Translations under genes and position numbers: made by a program
Notes under the pieces: generated by a model
The model's input: the letters and a program-made list of their open reading frames with translations, nothing else
Told to the model about the DNA's origin: nothing
Databases searched by the model: none
NCBI RefSeq assembly: GCF_000002985.6
Contig: NC_003282.8
Coordinates: 8,866,001-8,930,000, forward strand
DNA length: 64,000 nt
Direction: 5' to 3'
Source: Caenorhabditis elegans
Lineage: Eukaryota; Nematoda; Chromadorea; Rhabditida; Rhabditidae
Shown here: positions 47,001-58,567 of the stretch, piece after piece
Layout of the letters: every line of letters starts with the position of its first letter
Numbering within the stretch: the stretch's first letter is position 1

Positions 47001-49236
47001 GCAATTAATGGGAGACTAGTAATGTTTCAGGACCCGGAGAAGCTCCAACAAATATCAGTTGGAGTTTTGAAGAAGAATATGACTCAACTTTATATATAAA
47101 TTGGAATCCAATCGAGAATGCAAATGGAGAAAAACTAGAATACAATTTATACCTGTCGAATTACAAAACAAAAGTTTCAGGACCGCCTGTTAAAATTCCT
47201 GATGTAAGATTTTATTTTGGGTTGCATTTTATTTTTTGGTTTCATATTTCTTTTCCTAGTTGACAGTTGCTTAGTTTCAAATGTTCATCTTTTAATTTTT
47301 ATAAAACGAAATTTCAGATTCCTCTCGATGTCAACATTTCACTTCGAGTATCGGCAGAAAATGAATATGGAGAAGGAGAAAAGACATTTCCAATATGGAT
47401 TCCAACTCCAAATGGAGGCCCAAAAACTGCTCCAATTCTTTCTTCACTTCATGCACAAGATTCAAAAGTTTATATTTTCTGGGTAGAACCAAGACTTCCA
47501 AACGGAGAGATTCAAAATTATACAATTTATATCCAAAAAGAAAATGAATCAGAAAATGAAGAACATAGTATTGATAAGGAATGGAAGGTAGGTATTCAAA
47601 AAGTTTCTGTTTTGGAGAAATTCCCATTTGCCAGATCTTGAAGTGGTATATTGATTCTAAAATAATTTTTCAAATCATGATTATTTTGAGAATCAAAATG
47701 TTTCAAATGCTTTATTTATTCTAACTGTTAGTTTTTCAGAAATTCATTTATGGCTCGAATATAACTCATGTCATAATTGGTGTTGATGATGGTTTAGAAG
47801 AAAATGAAAGATATCAAATGAAAATGACAGCAACAAATCAAAGACATGAAGGTCCTGAGACGAAGGTATGAGATTTGAAAAATAAATTCTAAATTCCAAT
47901 TTAAGTTTGTCCTAATATGAATGTGTTTTATCAAGCAATAACCAAACTTTCACTTGAATTACCTGCCCCAAGAACGCAACAAAATATCTAGAAGTTAGCA
48001 TTTTTGGGTAGGTTTTGATTTTGAAAATATCCGTAATTTATCAAAAAAAGAATAGTATATCTGGAATTTAATGAAATACGTTTCAAGATAAACGACCACT
48101 CGGTCACTTTTCCGTTATTTATCCAGACAATTTCTTTTGAATGTGTTTTATATTTTCCAATAAATTTTCAGTAGACATCGATATTTTGAAAATAAAATAA
48201 ATATTCGTCATTGTTAATCTTTGAAATGATGTTTCTTTGATGAAAACTCTCTGATCACATTTTTCATCAAATTTGATGTTTCACATTACTGTGTCAGTTG
48301 ATACTTGTACCTATAGGTAGCCAATCGTCATTTTTTCATTTCACATGTTTCAGGTATACACTTTCGATTTGATATCCTTTGACGAGAATGACGTCATCGA
48401 TAATTTCACAGCAATTGTTATCAATTCAACGGTGTTCGTCGAAGTGGGAAATCCCATTTATACAGTAAGTCGAATTGACTTCATATTTTGAAAATGATTT
48501 TTGTACTGTTTCAGAAGTACAATATTTATATTCGAGAAGATGGAAATAATCAGACTGTCAAACATGAAATTGATGTGGAAAGTGGAAAGACAACATTTGA
48601 ATTTCCATTTCAGTTAGATCATACGTTGAGGTAGATTCTAAGATTTGTTTTAAATATATCACTCGGCAGTTTCAAAAAAAATCAACTCAAAGATGCTCTC
48701 AATCCAAAGTAGAACAAGGCATAATTCCAGTTTCGCGATTTTTAAAATCATTCCTTAGAACTTTTAACCAATGATCATGGTTTATTTTATTGAAAACATT
48801 GTCTCGTTTAAAAAATTACACTCCAAAAAAGATCTTTAAAACTGATCTTGCCACAAAATCATTAATCAGCAAAGTGACTTTTGTACAAATGTTAATCAGT
48901 TGATCACATTTCATGTCCTTTAGAAATACGCTCTTGTAAGAATGAAGAGAAGAAAGATTACAGAACTATGATCAAAGCTACGAACTTATTCTGAATTTAT
49001 CTAAATATCATTTTTCGAGTTCCCTGCCAAGAAAGACTACGTCTTAAAATTACTGTGTTTCACAATTCAACTTCCTTTTGTCAAATTTCAGTTATACAAT
49101 CAAAATGTCTGGAATGAAGCTTGGACGTGAAAGTCCTCCATCCGAAGAGATTGATCTTGAATTTATAAGTTCACCGTCTCCAACTCCAATAATTTCCGGT
49201 TCCCGTCGAAAAGTGATCAAGGAGCCGCCACTATAA
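41049..49236 (+). CDS. Secreted multi-Ig, multi-fibronectin-III protein
   Basis: A 28-exon model from 41049-41109 to 49092-49236 keeps frame throughout and gives about 1456 residues. The start abuts a TTTTTCAG acceptor, and residues 1-17 are a signal peptide (MISLSLVLLLLFGVRCF). Domains alternate. FN3 modules cover about 25-220. Ig1 has Cys in SITCTVKS and FTCLATND (about 230-322), then FN3. Ig2 has IQCTARG and VHCRAKN (about 430-527), then three FN3. Ig3 has VTCTGMG and LTCLANN (about 850-943), then FN3. Ig4 has IRCKGTG and VTCRASN (about 1050-1143), then three FN3. Linkers repeat as GPGSPP/GPGNPP/GPGEAP. There is no transmembrane helix; the C-terminus is RRKVIKEPPL, so an extracellular-matrix or soluble adhesion role is inferred. 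Donor choice at exon 18 (45836) was fixed by phase. Not assigned to a named family. Confidence 0.82.
45240..45370. repeat. GGCAGGCA/TGCCTGCC inverted repeat in intron 17
   Basis: AAGGCAGGCATGCTAGGTAGGC (from 45246) and GGGCAGGCATGTATGCC are mirrored by ATGCCTACTTACATGCC and TACCTGCCTGCC (45318-45370). The element lies in the largest repeat-bearing intron of the Ig/FN3 gene (45094-45637). Confidence 0.65.
46825..46862. repeat. GCCTGCC run in intron 22
   Basis: GTGCCTGCCTTATGCCTGCC at 46830-46850 is a short member of the same dispersed repeat family, in the intron between exons 22 and 23 of the Ig/FN3 gene. Confidence 0.6.
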
Positions 49237-49570
49237 CCAATTATTTTGAAAAACAATTAATTTTCGGGTAGACTCTACGAAATATTTTTTTTTTCATTTT
49301 AACTTTTCAATGCCCATTACGTTCTTTCATTAAAACAAAACAAATATTTTGTATGTTCATCAATTTGTGTTATAAATATTTCATATTATTTATCACTGTA
49401 AAGTTGTTTTTTCCAATACTTTCTCCACAGGAAAAACAAAAATAAAAGTGATCGATCAGTGAAAAGAATTTCAAAAAAGAACCAGTTTATCAGAATTTTT
49501 GTGCGTCAGACTATAAAAATGGGGAGAAAATGTAGGAAGTTGATAAAAAAAACTGAATCAATTTGAACAA
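49237..49570. other. Convergent gap
   Basis: This 334-base gap separates the 3' ends of the Ig/FN3 gene and the small secreted minus gene. It is AT-rich 3'UTR sequence of both, with AATAAAAGTG near 49440 on plus. Nothing else seen. Confidence 0.5.
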
Positions 49571-50078
49571 TTAATATCCCATACATCCTTTCAAAATTGG
49601 GAATTCTCGAGGAAATTGGCGTTCTACTTTGGGAATTATTCCCATTGCACAGTCAACTTTGAAGCAAACCTGTAAAATTATTAATTGACTAAGAAAACTA
49701 GTTGTTAGAGGTTAGAGCTCTCTGTGAGCTCTTGAAAGTTTGTAATCATATAGCAAGACTATTCTTAAATTTAATGTTTAATTATGAATTTACAAAGTTA
49801 TTTTCCTTTTTTTGTTTAATATTTAATTAATTCAAACACTGAATAAACATACTGCAAGTTCTCGTTGAAGTGCCTTAGATGGTCCATTCTTTGGAAGAAT
49901 TCGTTTCATACATGCTTGACCTCTCTTTTTCAATTTTAATTGTGTGGCAGTATCTGTTGGGACTTTCTGAAAATATTTCCCATTCGAAATACTTCAAGTA
50001 GAATTCAAAGAAACTTACATAAGCTTCGAGTACCAAAATTGTGGCAAGAAGGGCGAAAATTAGGAAAGTTCTAGACAT
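49571..50078 (-). CDS. Small secreted four-cysteine peptide
   Basis: Exons on minus: 50019-50078, 49853-49966 and 49571-49669, for 90 residues. Residues 1-20 form a signal peptide (MSRTFLIFALLATILVLEAY). The mature peptide is basic (LKLKKRGQACMKRILPKNG) with four Cys: GQAC, VCFKVDC and KGC. That could make two disulfides. The last residues are GCMGY. Upstream, minus reads a TATATAGAAAA box about 35 bases before the ATG, giving a compact promoter. The pattern fits nematode secreted defence, digestive or signalling peptides, but I cannot name a family. It lies 800 bases downstream of rap-1 on the same strand. Confidence 0.75.
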
Positions 50079-50884
50079 TTTGGAGAGAAAATAAAATATT
50101 TTTTCTATATAAAATCAGTGAAAGTCGGAGAACCTTTAAAGGGTAATTTCAGGGCTATCGTACCGCCCATAACAAGTTCTTTACTTGTTTTCGAGGGGCG
50201 TTCCTTGTGATTTCATTTTGATGCGATTCGCCCAAAGCATGGCCATGAGTTTCATTGATCAAATTTATTAATTCAAAGCAAGAATGATGAAGGTTGGGGA
50301 GATGGATGGGGGGAGAGGGAAGATTGGAATAGAATAGAATAAGTTAATGTTGGGTCGAGTGGAACATTTTTAGTGTAAAAATTTGTAAAATTGAACAAAA
50401 ATAAATATAAATTAATTAAAATAAAACGAGAAATGATGTTGGAGGATCAAAGATATGCCTCATTTGGGGGACAAAATGTTTCAAAAAATTGGAATTTTCG
50501 ACGGCGTTTTCGTGGGATATTATGTTTTTTGAATGTAAATAACTGGAAACTTCAATTGAGAAGGCACACTGGTTAAACGGGGTTTTCATGCAAAATTAGG
50601 AAGAATGATGATGTTGATGATGTCATTAGAAGCTAAGAGTTTTGTGTGTGGGTTATAAAACAGGTAATACTTTCGAGTGGAAATGGAAATGAATGAAACA
50701 AAAGAAACTACTAGTAATTAAATGGAAATGTCCAGATGAACCAGAAGCGAATGGTTATTATGATTTTGATGATTGATTCAACGGAGAAAAAGAACGGCGA
50801 GTACCTTGTAAAAGGAAGTTATGGGGAAAAATTGATGATGAGAAGATGAATAAATATATTTTCAAATTTTGTAGATAAAGATAA
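50079..50884. other. Gap between rap-1 and small secreted gene
   Basis: This contains the rap-1 3'UTR (minus) and the promoter of the small secreted gene, including TATATAG near 50105. Bases 50280-50345 are purine-rich on plus. A 61-codon plus ORF (50391-50576) overlaps the 3'UTR and looks random. Confidence 0.45.
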
Positions 50885-52774
50885 TCACATGATGACACAC
50901 GAGCAGCACTGCTTATTTGATTGTCCCTGGCGTCGACCAGATTCGGGATAACGTCGGTTTATTTGACGAACGAGGTCGTAGAACACCTGAAATATAAATT
51001 ATTTTGCTATTTTTACTTGAAATTCCATTAACTACACATTTAAAAAATTTTTGCATTAAATTTTCAGTATCGCTGGGGATTATTGTTTTAAAATAAATGC
51101 TATTGTGCTAAAATAGCCAAATGTTATGGGGTTATCCAGAGCATAAACAATTAATTTTTCACCCAGTTGGATAACCCATTATAATTATTTTTTCAACCGA
51201 AAAGTGTTAATTGCTCATTTCCACCTTATTCGTCGTTATATCGTTATATTATAGTCGGCTAAAAAAATATTCCCTTTTTTTATATTTGAATTAATTGTTT
51301 TTGAATATTGCACGGGTTCGAGCATGACAAAATTGTTTCAAGGCTCTCTTTTTGCAAAATTGTGTATTTTGGTTTTCTTTTACTTTTATTTTTTTTACGT
51401 ACCAGAAAACAAAAAAAACAGTCTTTCAAAAACTATAATTTTTAGTCGCCAGAAAGAAAAAGGTGGAATTTTTGTACTTTCGGAGAAATTCAATGTTTTT
51501 TGTACAAAATTCAAACAACATTTTTTGTCGATTTTGAGTTTCGGGGTTAAAAAATTTGTGGCAGCATTACAATCCATTTTACTAAAAAAAATTAATTTTG
51601 CCAATTTTTAAATTGTTATCAAAAATTTCACTGTGAGTTTCAAAAAACTGTGTGAAAATATTTTTTTAAGTGTTTAACTGTGATATTCGGATTTTTTTTA
51701 AATTGTTAGCCTCCTTTTCATTGAGAAAAATATAGAAATTTCAAAAGGTTTTGATACTCACCTCGCTGACGTTAATCTTTGCTTTTGCAGAGGTTTCAAG
51801 GAATGCTGATCCAAACTGCCTGGCGAGATTCTGTCCCTGATCTTTTCCAACAACTCGTTCGTCTTCCAAATCACACTTATTTCCTACCAAAATCATTGGA
51901 ACCTTAAAATAAATAATTTGATTATTTCCTTTTTTTAAATCAAGACCAACCTCGTCCGTATCTTTGACACGAAGAATCTGATCACGAAGATCCATAAGAT
52001 CATTGAATGTCGATTGAGCAGTAATTGAATAAACGAGAACAAATCCTTGTCCATTCTTCATGTACAAATCACGCATCGCTGTGAATTGCTCCTGAATTTT
52101 TAAATTTTAAACTAAAAAAGTGAAAGTGAAATTAACTTACCGTTCCTGCTGTATCCAGTATCTCAAGCATACATTGCTGGCCGTCGACTTCCACTTGCTG
52201 AAAACACGAAATTGATATAAAAATTCAAATTTGTTGGTATTATATTGCCCACTTTGCGCCAAAAATACGGAATCCGGTCTCGATATGATACATTTTCGTG
52301 GAAAGCAAAAGGGTGTGCGCCTTTAAGGAGTACTGTAACTAAAAACTCTCGTCAGGAAAAATTGACAACATTTAAGTGGTTTATTGTAATATTTGAGTTT
52401 TGCCCACTAAGTGTTTCATCGATAAACAATGGAAAATCGATATAAACCCTTCCAAAAACGAGTTTTAAACTACAGTACTTTAAAGACGCGCACCTTTTCG
52501 AATTTAACAAAAATTGTCGTGTCGAGACTAGGTGCCGTATTTTTTGCCGTAAAATTTCGTATTTGCGTAATATCAGAAGCTTTAAAAATCAATTCTTACC
52601 TTTCTGTAACTATCCTCAATTGTTGGGTCATACTTCTCTACGAAAATTCCCTGCACGAATTGTACCGTCTGAAAATATATACAAAAACTATAGATTTCCG
52701 GTCACTCTCATCTATACCAGTGCGGATTTTCCTACTCCTCCAGATCCGAGCACAACAATCTTATACTCCCGCAT
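50885..52774 (-). CDS. rap-1: RAP-1 small GTPase
   Basis: Exons on minus: 52718-52774, 52600-52668, 52141-52197, 51951-52091, 51762-51902 and 50885-50986, giving 188 residues, the expected Rap1 length. Motifs: G1 GSGGVGKS (10-17); effector loop [11 protein letters not shown] (32-42); G3 DTAGTEQF with Thr61, the hallmark that separates Rap from Ras; G4 NKCD (116-119); G5 ETSAK. The C-terminus CVIM is a CaaX box, with CCSC just upstream. It acts at membranes in adhesion and junction signalling downstream of PXF-1/EPAC-type GEFs; that role is established for Rap1 generally and for RAP-1 in C. elegans. An acceptor at 52891 on minus opens a 5' leader of about 115 bases. Intron 2 carries an inverted-repeat element. 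Confidence 0.97.
52253..52553. mobile_element. 301-bp inverted-repeat element in rap-1 intron 2
   Basis: The left end (TTTGCGCCAAAAATACGG, then GGTCTCGA, later GTGCGCCTTTAAGGAGTACTG) is matched by the reverse complement of the right end (TTTACGGCAAAAAATACGGC, GTCTCGACACG, GTGCGCGTCTTTAAAGTACTG). Arms of about 95 bases are imperfectly complementary. There is no coding capacity, so it is a non-autonomous foldback or MITE-like element. Fragments of related sequence lie at 22651-22745 and 35440-35530. Confidence 0.8.
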
Positions 52775-55700
52775 TCTTTTTTTGAAGATCTGTTATGGTG
52801 TTGTTGATGCTTGGAGTATTCCCTGCAATCGACGACCCGTGATGGTGTCTTCGAAATGCTTGGATGAGTGAACGTGGAGAGAGGGATGTACTGAAAATAA
52901 AAAATTTTAAAATAGAACTATTGAAATAACAAGTTTCAAAGAATTTTTAAAAGACGAAAAAGATGAACGACACAGTCTTTCTTTCTGAGTTCACTTCACA
53001 GAACACCTGTTATCCGAGGTTGGCACCAAGTACAGACCAGATGACACATTTTACATTAAAAAATTGTACAGCTGGTGTAATTTTGGAATTACGAAATTAG
53101 TTGAAAATGGAGATTCAGAAAATAGCTTCGAATTTTACAGTGAGGGAAAACAAATTGAATAAGTTTGATAAAAATTCCACCTAAATCTTTCGAAACGTCA
53201 GAAAAACGTAATTTTAAAATCGAAAACAGCAGACAACAAAACTGAAAACAAAACAAAAGCGGGTGTCGTCGTCGCCGTTAATATTTTTCGACTATGACTC
53301 ATTTTTCAGTGTTTGCAGAACGAAGAAGGCTCTCAACCACAAATGGGTTTCGAACGGAGAATATTTATGTGCTGGATCGTAAAAACTAAAAAAAAATGGA
53401 AAGGAATGGAAGGTTTAAGAAACGGAAATAAAGAAATACAATGATATGTTCCCCGAAGAATGTACAAATGATAACAGAAAATAATAAATTATTTTTTTCG
53501 ATAAAAATTGGATTTTATTTTATTTTCAATCTCTATTTTTCCTCCCACTCAAATCGATTGGATTAAACTTTCACATGACCTATATATATTTATGAGGATT
53601 TCGATACAGACGGGCGGTTTAAAAAATGACAGAAAAAGAGAATTCTTATATATATATATTTATAATTATTCAATTGCAAAAATTAATTCAATTCTACTAG
53701 AAAACAAAGAAAAAAGAGAGAATATTTAGTTTTTGACTTTAAATGCAGATCACACAAGAAAAGTATAACAACCTTTCGATAAGCGTAGATAAAATAGGTG
53801 ATATTTGGGATTTTAAATTTTTTATTCAATTTTAAAAATTTGGTTATCGGTGTTGATCTGATTGCAAAATGCCTAGAAAATTTCTAGACAACATTACATA
53901 TTTCTATTAGAAAAATGTATTTTCGTGAAACATAGAGACTGGGAAAACTACAGTACCCTATTCAAAATTTAAATTTATTCGAAATTTGCAAAGTCATAAA
54001 AATTAATATAAATATAGGTTTTCAGATCAATCGAAGTGAAAAATATGCTCTAAGCATCACTATCAGACAAATGTGCTCATTATTTCTTGTTGTCGAGCTT
54101 GTCACGCTATTTTTAGACGGATGTCTAGTCCAACGAGTACGTTGAAAAAAAAATTGATGATGGATTATTTAGAAAAATGATGACAACATGAATTTATGTA
54201 TGTATCGAGTGCAATAAAGTTTTAAAAAAAAACCTTATCAATATAATTATAAATCTAGAGAACTTGTATGACACTAGCGGCCTTCTAATGGGAATACGCT
54301 GGCTCTCAATAAAAAATATTGTTAATACAAATTTGATATTTGTGCATCCAAGATTAAAAAAAAACAAAAGCTTCAAGGTGGCAACAATAACCTCATGAGC
54401 GGCCGTTAGCCGGCGAGGCGACGAAAAGAAGAAAGAAAGAGAAGAGTGATTAGTATAATCATATCATCCACACTTTCTTTTTCTTTTTCTTCAGCACATA
54501 TAGATGATAATATGTGTATGTGTGAGTGTGAAGAGATGGAACAAAACGAGAAAGAAGCGTTGGAACGAATAGAGAGACATAGAGATAGAGAGAAAAAGCC
54601 AGGAAAACGGGATGCAGTGGGCCCCCAAGTGCGGGTCATCAGAAGCTACGAGATATTATATGAAACAGTGAAGGTAGAGAAAGAGAGTGATACTTTTGGA
54701 TTATCACTTTGAAACTGTTCAACATGATGCCCAATCATTGTCACTCGGAAACCACCAAGTAGAATTTTCGGTCCGTATTTTTTTCAATTTTTCGGAGCAA
54801 ATTTATTCAAAGTGGTTCGAGAAAGTGATAGAAATATTGAAAATTGTGGAGTTAAAAACCCGAAAACTAATGATTGAGAATTGAAATCCCAGAGTTCAAA
54901 ATTTTTGAATCAGAATAAGAAGAAAAAAGACTTGTAAAGCTATGAAAGAAAATATAAATGGTCAAAAGACAACTCGTTTCGAAACTACATCTATTAGTGC
55001 GTGTGTGCATATTTAAATTATAGGAATAGAATCCAAACAAAACTTTGAACATAGCATAGCGTTCAATATTTTGAATGGAACCACTCATTCAAATGTGAAG
55101 CTTTAGCTTTAATTCATATTTGATAAAAGTGCAACTAGGCAGCATAATGCGGAAATCAACGTTTGGCAGATAAATTCTAAAAAATCTGAAAATCTCTTCA
55201 ACTAATCTTTTCGGGCATTTCCTTTTATTCTCTTCACTCAGCGAGCCCACCGTTTTCGTAAACATTCTCGTTGTCACTGATAATCCCATAATTTGGTTGC
55301 TTCGAACAACAACTTTTCATCCAATTAGTTCTCTCATTAAAGGATCATGGGCGGATGATGATGATGAAATGAGAAAGATGAAAGAAAAAAAAGAGGGTGG
55401 TGGAGGAGGAAATGAGGTGGATTGACTCATTCTTTTCTTATAGGGGGAGATTTAGAGGTTTTTGGCTTATTCTTCTTGGCACGAGAAATCTGAAAAGAAC
55501 AAAAACCAATCTCACAGTGATTTCAATAGGAATCTATGACTTATAATGCCTAATATCCAATTTAAATGCTGCGAAGTTTTAAATGTGTTTACACAGTGAT
55601 TAATTGTGTTGGAAAAATTTACTAATTTCAGTAAAATAAGGAAGTGTTGATAAACGATCACTTATAATTGGGATTTTTAAGGAAATTTTTTTGATAATAT

Positions 55701-58567
55701 TAACTATTAACACTGAAACAGTGAGTCAGCAATTAAATTTTAACATCACTCGTACGAAAGTTAATATTCACTTTCAGAAAAAATAAAATGAGAGTGAAAT
55801 AAAAAGGGTACATGTAAAAAGAGGAAGATATTTAACATCCATACTATTAAATGAGATCTTTAAAGCAACTTACAAAATGTTGAGTTTAAAAAATTAAACG
55901 ATTCAAATTTCAAAACCGATTTTTCTTGGAAAACAAAGCGAGGTGAGAAAGAATTAAAATCGAAATCGAAAAGGTGGGAGACTAGTCGCCTCCGATGCGT
56001 GGTAATGTTGGTTTTCGAGACCAGTATCAAATACGATTCGACGCGGACGGGAGACCCCTACTGACTAATGAGAGACAGTGTCCAAACAGAGAGGGTGTGA
56101 GAGATGTGAGAGGTAACGACAGTTCAGTAGCGAGATAGTGCAAAAGAATATGAGAATCAGGCGTCGTGCAGAACGACACGCACGTTCGGTTCGAATTCGG
56201 ACGATAATCGATCGATTTTTGGAAAATGAACAAAGTGGGGGAAGACGGACGGTACGAAGAAGGACGTCTTCGGATAGTCTGCGTCTGGCTAAAAATGAAC
56301 GAAAACGGGTTAATTTACTCCGATTCAAAGTGCATTTTATGAGTGGAACGGGCAGGAGAAGTAGAGGGAAAATAATTATTTTGCGACGGAGAGATGAACG
56401 ATGTCAAAGAATGGGAGGCGAAATTGTAATTGTTCATCTCTGCTGTTCACTTATTCTTCCTTTTCCGGTCGTCAATGTTTTGAAGGTTTTAGTTTCGATT
56501 TTCTTTTCTTTCTTATGCCGACATTCTTTTATAGAAGAAAATATTAGAAATATCACAGAAAAGGGCAACAATGTGTTCACATAGTTCACATAAATTTATT
56601 ATGTATTAAGAAAACATCCATTTGCATAATTATTTTCTGCCAACAAAGAAAATGGGGAATTAAGTTCAGGAAAATTCTTGACACGGTCATAAGTTATCCC
56701 ATGCTCAAAGCTTTCTAAATTTTCATTATCATGGAGAAAAAAGTGAAGATTTTGAACCGGTGTCTTCACATAATTTTAACTTTGCCAAAATTGGAAAACG
56801 TTTCTTATTCTAACTTCTAATGAAAACTGAGAAATGAGAAGTACAAAAAAGATTGCTGATTTTTTTCAAAACATTTCAGACACAAGAACAGGAGAAATAG
56901 AAACAGCCAATTACTTTTCAAAATGACCGATGAAAGTGACAGGTCCGACGGGCTACTACTGGATGCAAACATTTCGCGCACACAAGCATCTACTTTGTCA
57001 TATTTCTCATCTACTTCGTAACAAATCCTAAACGTTTTCTTCTGGCTTTGAAAAAGAATAACTGGCAAATAGGCTCAGCATTTACAACAAAGATAAAGAA
57101 ATTTGCACCAGAGATTAAGAACTCAATTTTGACATTCTAGTCTACAGAAAACGCACGTGTCAATCTGACATTTTTGGCTAAATCCTCGATGCTATTTATG
57201 GAGACCGGGGATGCGTGTTGGAGTTTCCTTTTGGGATTAATCCTCAAAACGTGAAAAGTGCCAAAAATAAATAGAAAAAGTTAATATTATCAAGTTCAGA
57301 CTAACAAAAATAGAAAATATCGGAAAAAGGGAAAAGCCGAGGGCTAACACATAAAAATAAGAGCGCACGATGGTAATTCCGGCGAAATTTCGTGCCATTC
57401 CGTGAGAAATGCCTATCAAATGCGAACAGAATTTGTGAGAAGGGAAAATGAGCAATTCTTTTTAGAAATAATCATGGGAAAACTGCATTTTTTAAAGAGA
57501 AAAAAATATTTCGAGGAAAAAACTAATTTCAAAATGAAAACAATCGGCAAACGCGCCAACTCACGCCGAATGCGCCAGCAGTAGTACTTTTCGATGCAGC
57601 AGTTACTGTAGTTGAAAATTTTTTTTAAATCAGAAATTAAAATAATTTTTATATCTGAATTCCCAATTAAATGAAAAATTAGAACCAGTAAAAATTATTT
57701 TAATGAATTTTCTAAACCGGCTGCCCCCGCATCCAATTTCCACGTTGGTTTCAAAAAATGAAAATGTCTCATGAATCTCTGCCAACAAGGTGACACTGAA
57801 AAAATGACGGAAAAGCGGAGAGAGCCGTTTTGCATGAGCATGCTCACTCGAACACACGCATTATTGCTCGGTGGCGGTTGGGCTGGCTCGACAAACAAAG
57901 GAGCGGCGACGACATTTTTGAAGATTAGAACACAGAACAGCCGACGATTTGAACATGGAGAACACATGCACACAATAACTACTGTCCGAAAAAGAAAGAT
58001 GGGTTGTGGAAATGAGATAACAAGAAAATATGATGAGAGAGAGAACCGCGTCATTGAGTAGAAAAAAATTGCACTGTTTCTCAAAAGGCTTTTGCTCGAG
58101 TATTTTTAAAATCAATAATATGTGGATGAACTCCTAAATATCGGTATTAAAAAATTTGGTCAAATATAAAAAATTTCATTCGAGTTAATATTTTTGTTGT
58201 AACTCTTAGATAAAAATTAAATCAACATTTAAAAATTAAAACCTGTAGATTTCAAAAAAAAAAATATTTGAAACAGAACAATTACAACAGAATAAATGTG
58301 AAGAATCTCAGGAAGCAGAAACACATTTTGAACATCTGGTGGGCAGACGGAGATTGAAAACCTACATTGGACCCGATGAATAGAAAAAAACGACGATATA
58401 AAGGAGTGTAGAGAACAGAAAAATGGAGGAATTTCCTATTCGTGAGAACCTGAACCTTTAATCACAATCGACAATTTAAGTATGAAATTTGTTTAGGAAA
58501 TGGAGAAATTCTTGATATAATTAACTGTTTTTTACAATCAAAAAGAAACTATAACAGGTATCATTGT
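52775..58567. promoter_or_regulatory. Long rap-1 upstream region, no confident gene
   Basis: This 5.8-kb region precedes rap-1 on minus. A leader exon begins at 52890. Two stretches (54400-54640 and 56000-56330) are CT-rich on minus with ordered TCTCT initiator-like tracts, as in C. elegans promoters, and may be alternative rap-1 start regions. TATATATATA occurs at 53648-53662. Two candidate minus exons (55430-55491 and about 57137-57230) are described under findings. ORFs such as 56138-56584 on plus and 57695-58084 on minus have biased composition and no domain. Confidence 0.35.

Noticed and set aside
48500-48515. CTGTTTCA piRNA upstream motif
   Set aside because: It is the polypyrimidine acceptor of an exon in the Ig/FN3 gene, and this part of chromosome IV is, from memory, outside the main 21U-RNA clusters.
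56180-56210. tRNA B-box-like GGTTCGAATTC
   Set aside because: No A-box at the right spacing, no acceptor-stem complementarity and no terminator.
56027-56584. Overlapping ORFs on both strands (148-codon plus, 87-codon minus)
   Set aside because: Arg-rich or Ser/Leu-rich composition comes from a CT/GA-biased promoter-like tract; no splice signals or domain.
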